Below, one piece after another: positions 1 through 7,892 of a DNA stretch of 32,336 nt. The stretch's first letter is position 1. The number at the start of each line of letters is the position of its first letter. The stretch comes from Burkholderiales bacterium (GTDB lineage Bacteria > Pseudomonadota > Gammaproteobacteria > Burkholderiales > Burkholderiaceae_C): positions 1 to 32,336 of the forward strand of contig CANNRR010000023.1 of assembly GCA_947508055.1 (NCBI GenBank), read 5' to 3'. Below the pieces are notes generated by a model that saw only the letters and a list, made by a program, of their open reading frames with translations, was not told where the DNA came from and ran no database searches. Both the position numbers and the translations under genes were made by a program.

Positions 1-191
1 ACCTGCGGGTCCAGTTGGCAGTCATTTGTGTCCAGTTTTCCGCCCGGAAATACATAGGCACCGCCCAGCACGTCGGACAGGCCGTGGCGTTTAACCAGAA
101 ACACTTCGAGCCCGTGGGGCGCGTCACGCAGCATGACTACGGTGGATGCGTTGCGGGGTGGGTCGGTGGGGATTTCGGAGTTCAGTTCCAT
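1..191 (-). CDS. NUDIX hydrolase, N-terminal fragment (CoA-pyrophosphatase-like)
   Basis: Only the first 63 codons are present; the gene runs off the left end of the window. The start is the ATG at 191-189. The visible protein carries a strand with STVVMLRD, then EVFLVKRH and GGAYVFPGGKLD. This is the layout of the N-terminal half of NUDIX proteins of the NUDT7/NUDT19 (acyl-CoA diphosphatase) group, where FPGG precedes the NUDIX box. The NUDIX box itself lies outside the window, so catalytic residues cannot be checked. It is divergent from an SDR of the hydroxyacyl-CoA dehydrogenase type, which fits a role in CoA or acyl-CoA turnover, but that link is inference. Another NUDIX substrate is possible. 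Confidence 0.75.
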   Translation of the reverse strand, partial: MELNSEIPTDPPRNASTVVMLRDAPHGLEVFLVKRHGLSDVLGGAYVFPGGKLDTNDCQLDPQ

Positions 192-321
192 AGTGGTGTG
201 TCTCGGTCTTGACGCAAGTCAGCGAAGCGGGTGCGCGGGTGAATTACAGTAGCCAGTGATTCGCAGCGCAGCTTAGCCGCGCTGTTTGTGTGCTGGTGGT
301 ATTCATTTGCAAGGGTCTTTT

Positions 322-1230
322 ATGAGCATTGATTTCAAAGGGCGTGTTGCCATTGTGACGGGTGCGGGCGGCGGTTTGGGTCGCCAACATGCCTTGGCCC
401 TGGCGGCGCGCGGCGCCAAGGTGGTGGTGAACGACTTGGGAGGTGCCCGTGATGGTTCTGGCGGTTCGGTGACGGCGGCGCAGGCCGTCGTAGACGAGAT
501 TCGCGCGGCAGGTGGCGAGGCCATTGCCAACGGTGCCTCGGTCACCGACTGGGATGCGGTACAGGCCATGGTGCAACAGGCGGTGGACACCTGGGGCCGG
601 GTGGATATTCTGGTGAACAACGCTGGCATTCTGCGTGACAAGACCTTTGCCAAGATGGACCTGGCTGATTTTCGTCTGGTGCTGGACGTGCACCTGATGG
701 GTGCCGTGCATTGCAGCAAAGCCGTGTGGCCACACATGGTGTCGCAAAAATACGGTCGCATTTTGATGACGACTTCCAGTACCGGGTTGTATGGTAATTT
801 TGGCCAGTCGAATTACGGTGCGGCCAAGCTCGCCTTGGTGGGTTTTATGCAGACCCTGGCGCTGGAAGGCGCCAAGTCCGACATTCGGGTCAATTCGCTG
901 GCACCTACAGCGGCTACCCGCATGACCGAGGGCCTGATGCCAGAGGCCGTGCTGGCCGCGCTACAACCCCAGGCTGTGGTGCCAGCCATGCTGGTGCTGG
1001 TGTCTGAGGACGCCCCCACCCGCACCATCTTGTGCGCCGGTGCGGGCCATGTCGAGTCGGCCAACATCACCATGACACAGGGCGACTGGATCGGTCTGGA
1101 TCACGACGCCCCACAGCGCCTGGCCGCACAACTGGACCAGGTGCGTGACCGTACTGGCGAAATGGTGCCGCCCAACGGGTCGTCACAAGGCACTCACGAG
1201 GTGGCGCGCGCCACGGCGAAGTTGGCCTGA
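322..1230 (+). CDS. SDR-family (3R)-hydroxyacyl-CoA dehydrogenase-like oxidoreductase
   Basis: The protein has 302 residues. I chose the ATG at 322 because AAGGG lies about 8 bases upstream and the protein then begins directly with the first Rossmann strand; an in-frame start at 286 would add an unsupported 12-residue leader. Visible SDR motifs are TGAGGGLG (13-20, cofactor binding), NNAG (99-102), a catalytic Ser near 152-153, and Y165-x3-K169. The sequence style (AGILRDKTFAKM, then LYGNFGQSNYGAAK) matches the dehydrogenase domain of peroxisomal multifunctional enzyme type 2 and its bacterial stand-alone relatives, which oxidise (3R)-hydroxyacyl-CoA with NAD. The C-terminal 60 residues extend past the SDR core, as is usual in that group. 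It likely acts in the cytosol in fatty-acid or related acyl-CoA metabolism; the exact substrate is not known. Confidence 0.88.
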   Translation: MSIDFKGRVAIVTGAGGGLGRQHALALAARGAKVVVNDLGGARDGSGGSVTAAQAVVDEIRAAGGEAIANGASVTDWDAVQAMVQQAVDTWGRVDILVNNAGILRDKTFAKMDLADFRLVLDVHLMGAVHCSKAVWPHMVSQKYGRILMTTSSTGLYGNFGQSNYGAAKLALVGFMQTLALEGAKSDIRVNSLAPTAATRMTEGLMPEAVLAALQPQAVVPAMLVLVSEDAPTRTILCAGAGHVESANITMTQGDWIGLDHDAPQRLAAQLDQVRDRTGEMVPPNGSSQGTHEVARATAKLA

Positions 1231-1321
1231 TCCTGCAAACCCGGAAAACTTCCCTATTCGTGCATTTGTTCACGCGGTGTGGTACCTTCAGCGCCGCACA
1301 AAAAGTTGAAGGCCCGTTGGT

Positions 1322-2851
1322 ATGCACATAAATTCACAGGCCCTGGGGGCCCTTCTGACATCACGCATTCTGGGTATTCGCCGGGGCGTTGAAAAAGAGA
1401 GCTTGCGTACGCTGGCTGATGGGGAACTGGCGCTCACGCCACATCCCCAAGGCCTGGGGTCTGCGTTGACGCATCCGCACATCACCACCGATTTCAGTGA
1501 GTCGCAGTTGGAGCTGATTACCGGCGTGCATGATGGTGTGCAAGCCTGTCTGGATGAGCTGACGCAAGTGCAGCAGGTCACGGTACGGGAGTTGGGAGAC
1601 GAAATGCTGTGGGTTTCCAGTATGCCGTGCTGCCTGCCGCAGGACGATGCTATTCCCCTGGGACAATACGGCACGTCCAACGTGGGTCGCGCTAAAACGC
1701 TGTATCGCAGCGGCTTGGGTCACCGTTATGGGCGGCGCATGCAGACCATATCGGGCATTCACTACAACTGGTCGCTGCCCGATGTGTCGAGCGAGCAGTA
1801 CTTTGGGTTGATCCGTAACTTTCGCCGTCACGCCTTCTTGTTGCTCTACCTGTTTGGAGCCTCACCGGCGGTGTGTTCCACCTTTGTGGCCGGGCGCCAG
1901 CACCAGCTACAGGCGCTCAGTGCCGGCACCATGTATTTGCCCTACGCCACCTCGCTGCGCATGGGGCGCCTGGGGTACCAGAGTGATGCGCAAGCCTCGC
2001 TGGCTGTCAGCTACAACAGTTTGCAGGGGTATGCTGCATCGCTTCAAGACGCATTGACCCGGCCCTACGCGCCCTATGAAGCCATCGGCGTGCGCGGGCC
2101 CAACGGTGAATACCGTCAACTCGCCACCACCCTGTTGCAGATTGAAAACGAGTTCTACGGCACTATTCGCCCCAAGCGCGTCATCCGGCAGGGCGAGCGA
2201 CCCTTGTATGCCCTGCGCGAGCGGGGTGTGGAGTACGTTGAGGTTCGTCTCATGGATTTAGACCCGTTTGAGCCCATGGGTATCAACGCCCAGACCATGC
2301 GCTTTCTGGACGTGTTCTTGCTGTATTGCCTGCTGGCCGATAGTCCGCCTGACACACCACGTGAGATTGTTGCGCTGGCGCACAACCAGCACAACGTGGC
2401 CGAGCGCGGGCGCGAGCCCGGGCTCACGCTCGAACGTGGCGACTCTACCGTGACGCTGGTGGATTGGGGCCTGGAACTGGTCGGCCAGTTGCTGCCTATT
2501 GCCAAACAGCTCGATGCGACCTATGGCGGCACGGATTACGCGGCCGCCGTCGAGTCAGCGGTGCACGCCTTGCACCAACCCGATACGCTGCCATCGGCGC
2601 GAGTTTTGCGCGAAGTGACTCAGAACTTTGATGGTTGCTTCGTTGCCTTCGTTAAGGCGCAGTCGATCAAGACGCGCCAGGCCATGCTGGATGCCGAACT
2701 GCCACCGTCTGTGGGTGATCAGTTTGCGCAACTGGCGCGCACCTCTGTGGATGACCAGCGCAAGATTGAGGCAGGCGACTCCATGCCGTTTGACATCTAC
2801 CTGCAAGAGTATTTGTCGCCCCGGCATTTGAACCCTGCCAAGCCGCTGTGA
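1322..2851 (+). CDS. gshA: glutamate-cysteine ligase (gamma-glutamylcysteine synthetase)
   Basis: This is a 509-residue cytosolic enzyme that joins L-glutamate and L-cysteine using ATP, the first and rate-limiting step of glutathione synthesis. The N-terminus (GIRRGVEKESLR near 19-30, then LGSALTHPHITTDFSESQLE) closely resembles the proteobacterial type 1 GshA of Escherichia coli, which is 518 residues long. The stretch GIHYNWSLP and the segment around YVEVRLMDLDPFEPMGI are further signatures of this family. The start ATG is 91 bases after the SDR stop, so the genes may or may not be cotranscribed. The glutathione synthetase gene gshB is not in this window. The 3' end faces the convergent phasin-like gene across a short hairpin. 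Confidence 0.97.
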   Translation: MHINSQALGALLTSRILGIRRGVEKESLRTLADGELALTPHPQGLGSALTHPHITTDFSESQLELITGVHDGVQACLDELTQVQQVTVRELGDEMLWVSSMPCCLPQDDAIPLGQYGTSNVGRAKTLYRSGLGHRYGRRMQTISGIHYNWSLPDVSSEQYFGLIRNFRRHAFLLLYLFGASPAVCSTFVAGRQHQLQALSAGTMYLPYATSLRMGRLGYQSDAQASLAVSYNSLQGYAASLQDALTRPYAPYEAIGVRGPNGEYRQLATTLLQIENEFYGTIRPKRVIRQGERPLYALRERGVEYVEVRLMDLDPFEPMGINAQTMRFLDVFLLYCLLADSPPDTPREIVALAHNQHNVAERGREPGLTLERGDSTVTLVDWGLELVGQLLPIAKQLDATYGGTDYAAAVESAVHALHQPDTLPSARVLREVTQNFDGCFVAFVKAQSIKTRQAMLDAELPPSVGDQFAQLARTSVDDQRKIEAGDSMPFDIYLQEYLSPRHLNPAKPL

Positions 2852-2856
2852 CATCG

Positions 2857-2874
2857 GGCCACCGGAAAGTGGCC
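2857..2874. terminator. hairpin between convergent gshA and phasin-like gene
   Basis: GGCCAC and GTGGCC form a perfect 6-bp stem around the loop CGGAAA, lying in the 33-base gap between the two convergent stop codons. There is no U-run on either strand, so this is at best a weak bidirectional terminator or an mRNA 3'-end protecting hairpin. Confidence 0.4.
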
Positions 2875-2884
2875 TGACAGGCAA

Positions 2885-3436
2885 TTAAGCGGCCTTGGGC
2901 GCGCGAACTGCTTTCTTGGCCACAACGACCTTCTTGGCAACAACACGCTTGGCAGCAGCAACCTTGACCTTGACGGATTTGCCGGCAATCTTGCTGGCCA
3001 GTACGCCGGATTGGGCTTCAATCTTGGCCGCTACCACGGTCACAGCCTTGGCGGCTGGTACAGCGGCGGTGGCGAGTGTGGTCAAGGCAGTCACGCCGGT
3101 CGACTTCTCAAAGCGCCCTGCATTGGCAGCTACTTGAACAATACCCTTGCCAGCCAATTCAACCGCTTTGTCGATGACCATGTCGGCGTTGACTGAAGTC
3201 ATTTCGACGCCCTTTGCATAGTAGGCAGTGATCTTTTTCTCGGTGGCAACGGCGTTGCGGCGGGTCTGGGTGCTCAGACGTGCACCGGCCTTGTCCAGTG
3301 CCGCCACAAAGCTCTGGTCCATGAACACCACAGCGCGCTCGTTGCCGACGCGGTAGGCTTTGATCACGTTCTTGGCGGTGTTGCCGTAGGACTCGATCAG
3401 TTCGTTGGTGACAGTTGCCAGTTTTTGGTTAGCCAT
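2885..3436 (-). CDS. phasin-like protein with lysine/alanine-rich histone H1-like tail
   Basis: The protein has 183 residues and its start is supported by CAGGAG 8 bases upstream of the ATG. Residues 1-115 are predicted by eye to be largely alpha-helical and amphipathic (MANQKLATVTNELIESYGNT, later ITAYYAKGVEMTSVNADM). Residues 115-183 become Ala/Val/Lys-rich, ending in repeated AKK and VAKK units. The layout of a helical phasin-type body plus a basic, histone H1-like tail is that of PhaF-type phasins, which coat polyhydroxyalkanoate granules and bind DNA. I do not see a diagnostic phasin motif, so the name rests on layout only. It could instead be a nucleoid-associated protein. It is followed by a hairpin shared with gshA and preceded by a 228-base divergent promoter region with metY. 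Confidence 0.6.
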   Translation of the reverse strand: MANQKLATVTNELIESYGNTAKNVIKAYRVGNERAVVFMDQSFVAALDKAGARLSTQTRRNAVATEKKITAYYAKGVEMTSVNADMVIDKAVELAGKGIVQVAANAGRFEKSTGVTALTTLATAAVPAAKAVTVVAAKIEAQSGVLASKIAGKSVKVKVAAAKRVVAKKVVVAKKAVRAPKAA

Positions 3437-3540
3437 GGAAATACTCCTGAAGAAAGAATTAAAGGGGATGAAGCGCTTTGCTTGCTGGCGTGAATTCTCC
3501 GGGTTCGTCCTAGTGCAGACACCTTAATTCCGTGTGTTTT

Positions 3541-3560
3541 CCTAGAGACTCCTGTCTAGG
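3541..3560. promoter_or_regulatory. 20-bp inverted repeat in the phasin-like/metY divergent promoter region
   Basis: CCTAGA and TCTAGG are perfect 6-base arms separated by 8 bases. The dyad sits in the 228-base region between the divergent phasin-like gene (start 3436) and metY (start 3665), about 105 bases from each start. A further CCTAG occurs near 3508. It could be an operator for either gene. No regulator in the window can be assigned to it. Confidence 0.4.
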
Positions 3561-3664
3561 TTTAGCGGCGTGCACAAACTGCCCGACAATCTATCGGCTC
3601 CCGCGGCTGTTGAATCATTGATGGTCAGGGGGATTCAGACGCCCGACTTCCAAGGAACCCAAAC

Positions 3665-4942
3665 ATGAAAATCGAAACCATCGCCGTCCACGGCGGCTAC
3701 ACGCCAGATCCCACAACCAAGGCCGTGGCGGTGCCTATTTATCAAACCGTGGCTTATGCGTTTGACAACACCCAGCACGGCGCGGACCTGTTTGACCTGA
3801 AGGTGGCGGGAAATATTTACAGCCGCATCATGAACCCGACCAACGGTGTGCTCGAGGCCCGCGTGGCGGCCATGGAAGGCGGCATTGGCGCGCTGGCCGT
3901 GGCATCCGGCATGGCGGCTATTGCTTATGCCATTCAGACCATTACCGAAGCCGGTGACAACATCGTGTCCGCCTCCACGCTGTATGGCGGCACCTACAAC
4001 CTGTTTGCCCACACGTTTCCGCAAATGGGTATTGAGGTACGCTTTGCCGATGCAAAAGACCCTGCCTCGTTTGGCAAGCTCATCGATGCACGCACCAAGG
4101 CCGTGTACTGCGAGTCGGTCGGCAACCCGCTGGGCAATGTGACGGACCTTGCCGCACTGGCCGCCGTGGCCCACGCGCATGGTGTGCCGCTGATTGTGGA
4201 CAACACCGTTCCCAGCCCTTACCTGTGCCGCCCGTTTGAGCACGGTGCCGATATCGTGGTGCATTCGCTGACCAAATACCTGGGCGGTCACGGCACCACC
4301 ATTGGTGGCGCAATCGTGGACAGCGGCAAGTTCCCATGGGCCGAACAAAAGGCACGCTTCAAACGTCTGAATGAACCCGACGTGAGTTACCACGGCGTTG
4401 TCTACACCGAGGCCTTGGGCGCTGCAGCCTACATTGGCCGGGCCCGCGTGGTGCCGCTGCGCAACATGGGGGCGGCTTTGAGCCCCATGAACGCCTTCCA
4501 GATTTTGCAAGGCATCGAAACACTGGCGCTGCGCATGGACCGCATTTGTGAAAACGCGCTCAAGATTGCCAATTACTTGAAGGCCCATTCCAAGGTCGGC
4601 TGGCTCAACTACGCTGGCTTGCCCGACCACGCCGACCACCCACTGGTGCAGAAGTACATGGGCGGTCGCGCCTCGGGGCTGATCAGCTTTGGTCTGAAGG
4701 CTACCGACAGCCTGGAGGCCGGTGCCCGCTTCCAGGACGCGCTGCAGTTGTTCACCCGTTTGGTAAATATTGGGGACGCCAAGTCGCTGGCCTGCCATCC
4801 GGCTACCACCACGCACCGTCAGCTCAACGCAGCCGAGATGGCCAAGGCCGGGGTCAAGCCCGACATGGTTCGCCTGTCGATTGGCATTGAGCACATCGAC
4901 GACCTGATCGCCGATCTGGATCAGGCGCTGGGTGCTGTCTAA
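3665..4942 (+). CDS. metY: O-acetylhomoserine sulfhydrylase (PLP-dependent)
   Basis: This 425-residue cytosolic PLP enzyme of the Cys/Met metabolism family makes homocysteine from O-acetylhomoserine and sulfide (direct sulfhydrylation in methionine synthesis). The N-terminus ETIAVHGGYTPDPTTKAVAVP and the stretch YSRIMNPTNGVLEARVAAMEGG are typical of the MetY branch, and the length of about 425 is usual for it, longer than MetB/MetC/MetZ. The PLP lysine is K204 in HSLTKYLGGHG, with D179 of IVDNTVPSPY upstream to hold the pyridine nitrogen. The next gene, rbgA, starts 29 bases downstream, so the two may share a transcript. A long reading frame on the opposite strand covers the whole gene and is a codon-bias shadow. 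Confidence 0.93.
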   Translation: MKIETIAVHGGYTPDPTTKAVAVPIYQTVAYAFDNTQHGADLFDLKVAGNIYSRIMNPTNGVLEARVAAMEGGIGALAVASGMAAIAYAIQTITEAGDNIVSASTLYGGTYNLFAHTFPQMGIEVRFADAKDPASFGKLIDARTKAVYCESVGNPLGNVTDLAALAAVAHAHGVPLIVDNTVPSPYLCRPFEHGADIVVHSLTKYLGGHGTTIGGAIVDSGKFPWAEQKARFKRLNEPDVSYHGVVYTEALGAAAYIGRARVVPLRNMGAALSPMNAFQILQGIETLALRMDRICENALKIANYLKAHSKVGWLNYAGLPDHADHPLVQKYMGGRASGLISFGLKATDSLEAGARFQDALQLFTRLVNIGDAKSLACHPATTTHRQLNAAEMAKAGVKPDMVRLSIGIEHIDDLIADLDQALGAV

Positions 4943-4971
4943 TCGGTGGTGAAACGCGAGGTCTGACAGGT

Positions 4972-5949
4972 ATGGCAATCCAGTGGTTCCCGGGGCACAT
5001 GCACCTGACGCGCAAGGCGATCGACGAGCGCATCAAGGAGATAGATGTGGTCATCGAACTGCTGGATGCACGCCTGCCGGGCTCCAGCGCCAACCCCATG
5101 CTGGCCCAGCTCACCGCTGGCAAGCCAGCACTTAAGGTACTCAACAAGCAGGACTTGGCGGACCCCGAGCGCACGGCCTTGTGGCTGGAACATTTCAATG
5201 CTTTGCCGGGTACGCGTGCGCTGGGGTTGGACGCCAGCATGACGGCACCCGCCAAGGTGCTGGTGAAAGCGTGCTTTGAGCTGGCGCCCAACCGCGGCAC
5301 CATGGTCAAGCCCATGCGGGTGCTGATTTGCGGCATTCCAAACGTGGGCAAGTCCACGCTGATCAACACGCTCAAGGGCAAGCGCGCCACACTGACGGGC
5401 GATGAAGCCGGTGTCACCAAGCTGGAGCAGCGCATCGTGCTGCAGGACGGTTTCTACCTGTTTGATACGCCGGGCGTGCTGTGGCCGCGCATCATTGTGG
5501 CCAAGAGTGGGTACAACCTTGCAGCCAGCGGCGCCATTGGCCGAAATGCCTTTGACGAAGAAGAAGTGGCGCTGGAATTGCTGGACTACCTGCGCCAGCA
5601 CTATGCACCTTTGCTGGAGGCGCGCTACAAGATCGCCGGTGTTGCGCAGCAGACCGATGAGCAGATTCTGGAAGCTATTGGCCGCAAGCGCGGCGCGTTA
5701 CTGCCGGGTGGCAAAATCAATTTGCAAAAGGCCGCCGACCTCGTCATCCACGACTTTCGCTCCGCCGTGATGGGCCGCACGACGCTGGAAACGCCGCAAG
5801 AGTTTTCGCAGTGGCTGTCGCACGGCCAGAAACTCGATGCCGAGCGGCAGGTCAAGAAAGATGCCATCGAACTGGACCGGGCTATTCGGTTCAAGAAGGT
5901 TCCACGGCCACTGCGCAAGCAGGTTTTGGACGGCCAGTCTTCAGACTAA
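4972..5949 (+). CDS. rbgA: ribosome biogenesis GTPase, circularly permuted (YlqF/RbgA family)
   Basis: The protein has 325 residues. GTPase motifs occur in permuted order: G4 NKQD (58-61) comes first, then G1 GIPNVGKST (121-129), a G2 threonine near T149 and G3 DTPG (165-168). The N-terminal WFPGHM at 5-10 is the hallmark of YlqF/RbgA, which assists late assembly of the 50S ribosomal subunit in Bacillus subtilis. The C-terminal helical region (about 200-325) matches the usual RNA/ribosome-binding tail in length. It sits between metY and a DHH phosphoesterase (15 bases to the next gene), which suggests one transcript ending at the terminator near 6945. A role in 50S assembly in this organism is inferred from the family. 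Confidence 0.92.
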   Translation: MAIQWFPGHMHLTRKAIDERIKEIDVVIELLDARLPGSSANPMLAQLTAGKPALKVLNKQDLADPERTALWLEHFNALPGTRALGLDASMTAPAKVLVKACFELAPNRGTMVKPMRVLICGIPNVGKSTLINTLKGKRATLTGDEAGVTKLEQRIVLQDGFYLFDTPGVLWPRIIVAKSGYNLAASGAIGRNAFDEEEVALELLDYLRQHYAPLLEARYKIAGVAQQTDEQILEAIGRKRGALLPGGKINLQKAADLVIHDFRSAVMGRTTLETPQEFSQWLSHGQKLDAERQVKKDAIELDRAIRFKKVPRPLRKQVLDGQSSD

Positions 5950-5964
5950 AGGACACAAACGCCC

Positions 5965-6897
5965 ATGAAAACCATTCTCCCCCTTGGATTGCTGTTTGCT
6001 CCTGACAAGAATGACCCCCGGCCTCTGGTGATTTACCACGGGCATAGCTGCCCTGATGGGTTTGCGTCGGCGCTGGCTGCCTGGATTTTTTATGAAGGAA
6101 AAGCCGAGTTTCTGGGGCTTGACCACGGGGATATCAGTTCGGTCGCGGACCTGCCTGACATGCGCGGTCGTGCGGTCTACATTCTTGACTTCTCGTTCTC
6201 TACAGAAATTATGCGCGGAATCGATGCGCAGGCCTCCAAACTGGTGCTACTGGACCACCACAAGAGCGCGGCCGAGCATCTGACCGGATTTGTCTGCCGT
6301 TGTGGTGTGGTGCACTTCGATATGAATAAGGCGGGCTCGCGACTGGCGTGGGAGTTTTTTCAAGCCGACAGGCCATTGCCCGACCTGTTTCGCTTCATTG
6401 AAGACCGCGATATCTGGGTTTGGCAATACCCCGAAAGTGCAGGTTATCTGGCCGCGTTGGATATGGAGTCTTTCGACTTTGCACACTGGGCTGCCATGGC
6501 GGCGTTCGACGCGGAGCAATTGCAGCAGTTTATGGCGCGCGGGCGGGCCATGGATGACAAATTCAACAAACTCGCTGATGATATTGCCGAGGGCGCACAA
6601 CCCGTTGTATTCAACGGGCAGATCGGTCTGATGGTGAATGCACCCGGCGTGTTCCACAGCGTGATTGGCGACATGCTCTCGCTGAAAAGTGGAACATTTG
6701 CCTTGATGTGGTGTGCCACCAAAGGCGGCGTCATCAAGGTAGGGCTTCGGTCACAACGCAGTTTTAACTGCATTGGCCTGGCGCGCAGCATGGGCGGCGG
6801 TGGCCACGCGCAAGCCTGCGGCTTCAAAATGGGGGCGGATCAACTTGCCGGCTTGGTGGCCGGCATTCTGGATGCGCCGACCCGCCCCGCTGGCTGA
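5965..6897 (+). CDS. DHH-family phosphoesterase
   Basis: The 310-residue protein starts at an ATG with AAAGGA upstream. Conserved DHH-superfamily metal-binding motifs are visible: HGHSCPDG (25-32), D75 in YILDFS, the signature LDHHKSA (DHH at 97-99) and D149 in EDRDIW. The C-terminal GGGGH (277-281) is the DHHA1-type substrate-binding motif. The family hydrolyses phosphodiester or phosphoanhydride bonds (nanoRNases, cyclic-di-AMP phosphodiesterases, exopolyphosphatases). This one lacks CBS or other extra domains and its substrate cannot be told from sequence. It is the last gene of the metY-rbgA-DHH run. Confidence 0.88.
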   Translation: MKTILPLGLLFAPDKNDPRPLVIYHGHSCPDGFASALAAWIFYEGKAEFLGLDHGDISSVADLPDMRGRAVYILDFSFSTEIMRGIDAQASKLVLLDHHKSAAEHLTGFVCRCGVVHFDMNKAGSRLAWEFFQADRPLPDLFRFIEDRDIWVWQYPESAGYLAALDMESFDFAHWAAMAAFDAEQLQQFMARGRAMDDKFNKLADDIAEGAQPVVFNGQIGLMVNAPGVFHSVIGDMLSLKSGTFALMWCATKGGVIKVGLRSQRSFNCIGLARSMGGGGHAQACGFKMGADQLAGLVAGILDAPTRPAG

Positions 6898-6929
6898 CGG
6901 GCGCTCTGCAAAGGGCAAAAACTTGAAAA

Positions 6930-6958
6930 AGGCGTGAAAGCGCCTATTTGTTTTTTTC
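6930..6958. terminator. bidirectional Rho-independent terminator
   Basis: AGGCG and CGCCT pair around TGAAAG (a sixth T-G pair leaves a GAAA tetraloop). On the plus strand the stem is followed by ATTTGTTTTTTTC, terminating the metY-rbgA-DHH transcript. On the minus strand it is followed by TTTTTC, which would end the small gene whose stop codon (6944-6946) lies inside the stem. Confidence 0.75.
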
Positions 6959-7084
6959 TTTGCCGCGTGGAATAACCGCTGTCATCGGCGCCATGGGGCG
7001 GTCGGATGTAGAGTTCTTGGGCTCAGAAGTGTCCTTCTTGGGCTTCTTCGCCATTTTCTCTTTGCGCTGGTCACCTTTAGCCAT
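6944..7084 (-). CDS. small highly basic protein, 46 residues
   Basis: An ATG at 7084 is preceded by a strong GGAGG 5 bases upstream, and the reading frame closes with TAG inside the terminator stem. The protein begins MAKGDQRKEKMAKKPKKD and ends PMTAVIPRGKEKNK. It is rich in lysine and has no cysteine or hydrophobic core, so it is probably disordered. It resembles short MAKG(Q/D)QR-type hypothetical proteins I recall from many proteobacteria, for which no function is known to me. The ribosome-binding site and its own terminator are the main evidence that it is real. Possible roles (nucleic acid or ribosome binding) are guesses from charge. Confidence 0.7.
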   Translation of the reverse strand: MAKGDQRKEKMAKKPKKDTSEPKNSTSDRPMAPMTAVIPRGKEKNK

Positions 7085-7256
7085 ATGTCCTCCATAGTCA
7101 ACCCCGACATGGGATTCGATAGCCCGATATTACGGCAGAAATGGGTTATCCATTGAGGTAGTATCCGGTCCCGTCGTACATGACATGATACGCAGCAAGC
7201 ATTGGCACGAATCGGTGGTCTTCGATGGACGCGTGCCGGATGCAAATGCGTCCAAA

Positions 7257-7270
7257 TTGACGCAAATCAT
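7257..7270. promoter_or_regulatory. FNR/Anr-like binding site upstream of universal stress gene
   Basis: TTGAC-GCAA-ATCAT matches the FNR consensus TTGAT-N4-ATCAA at 8 of 10 positions. It lies 65-78 bases upstream of the usp start. A possible -10 element (TACTAT) sits at 7314-7319. Control of Usp genes by FNR/Anr is known in other proteobacteria; here it is inferred from the motif only. Confidence 0.45.
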
Positions 7271-7334
7271 TGAATGTGGAGCGACAAAGGTGCAGCATTC
7301 ACAATGGGTTTTTTACTATTCGAGAGGCAATCAC

Positions 7335-7775
7335 ATGTTCAAACATATTCTTATCGCCACCGATGGCTCCGCTGCATCCGAGCACGCCGCGCAATTGGCC
7401 GTGGGGCTGGCGCGTACCCATGGTGCAAAGCTGACCGTGGTCTATGTGGTTGACCCCTATCCCTACATTGGCGTGGGCGAAATCAACCCCATGGGCTATC
7501 AGGCCTATACCGCAGCCGCGCAGCAACAAGCGGCCCAGGCGCATGCGCTGGTCGAGTCTCTGTGTTCGCAGGGTGGTGCACCCGTAACGCTGCAAGCCCG
7601 TCTGGTGGAAGACGTGGGTGCGGCGGCTGGCATTGTGCAATCTGCAGAAGCCGAAGGTGCCGACCTGATCGTGCTGGGGTCGCACGGCCGCTCCGGCATT
7701 TCGCGCTTGATGCTGGGCAGCGTGTCCACCAAGGTGGTTGCAGAGTCGAAAGTGCCGGTGCTGGTGACACGCTAA
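7335..7775 (+). CDS. universal stress protein, UspA family, ATP-binding type
   Basis: The 146-residue single-domain protein starts at the ATG at 7335 (GAGAGG upstream; the protein opens with the family-typical FKHILIATDGS). A longer in-frame frame from 7185 has no support. Residues 115-129 fit the ATP-binding pattern G-x2-G-x9-G-S (G115, G118, G128, S129), and D10 in ATDGS is the usual acidic residue at the nucleotide pocket. UspA proteins are cytosolic dimers induced by starvation, stress or low oxygen. The FNR-like site upstream suggests anaerobic induction. It is separated from the next gene by a GC-rich dispersed repeat that could also stop transcription. Confidence 0.92.
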   Translation: MFKHILIATDGSAASEHAAQLAVGLARTHGAKLTVVYVVDPYPYIGVGEINPMGYQAYTAAAQQQAAQAHALVESLCSQGGAPVTLQARLVEDVGAAAGIVQSAEAEGADLIVLGSHGRSGISRLMLGSVSTKVVAESKVPVLVTR

Positions 7776-7778
7776 TTA

Positions 7779-7827
7779 GGCCCCCGCGCTCTACGCTTGC
7801 GCTCCATCACTGCCGCCCGAGGGGGCT
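7779..7827. repeat. GC-rich dispersed repeat, copy 1 (family A)
   Basis: This intergenic element begins GGCCCCCGCGCT and ends CGCCCGAGGGGGCT. Its outer arms GCCCCC (7780-7785) and GGGGGC (7821-7826) are complementary. A related copy lies in inverted orientation at 30191-30240 inside the HAD gene. The two share the CCCCC(G/A)CGCT start, an inner CGCT and the CCCGAGGGGGC end. I recall similar elements between genes in Comamonadaceae genomes; a genome search is needed to confirm the family. Confidence 0.6.
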
Positions 7828-7892
7828 GTTTTGGCTTGGGGTGGCCCAGTGCCAAAACTTGAAATTCCGGGCTTGACTCCCAGTTATGGCGT

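Noticed and set aside
3635-4978. 447-residue open frame opposite metY
   Set aside because: It is fully antisense to a clear metY gene, has no recognisable domain and arises from the codon bias of the true gene.
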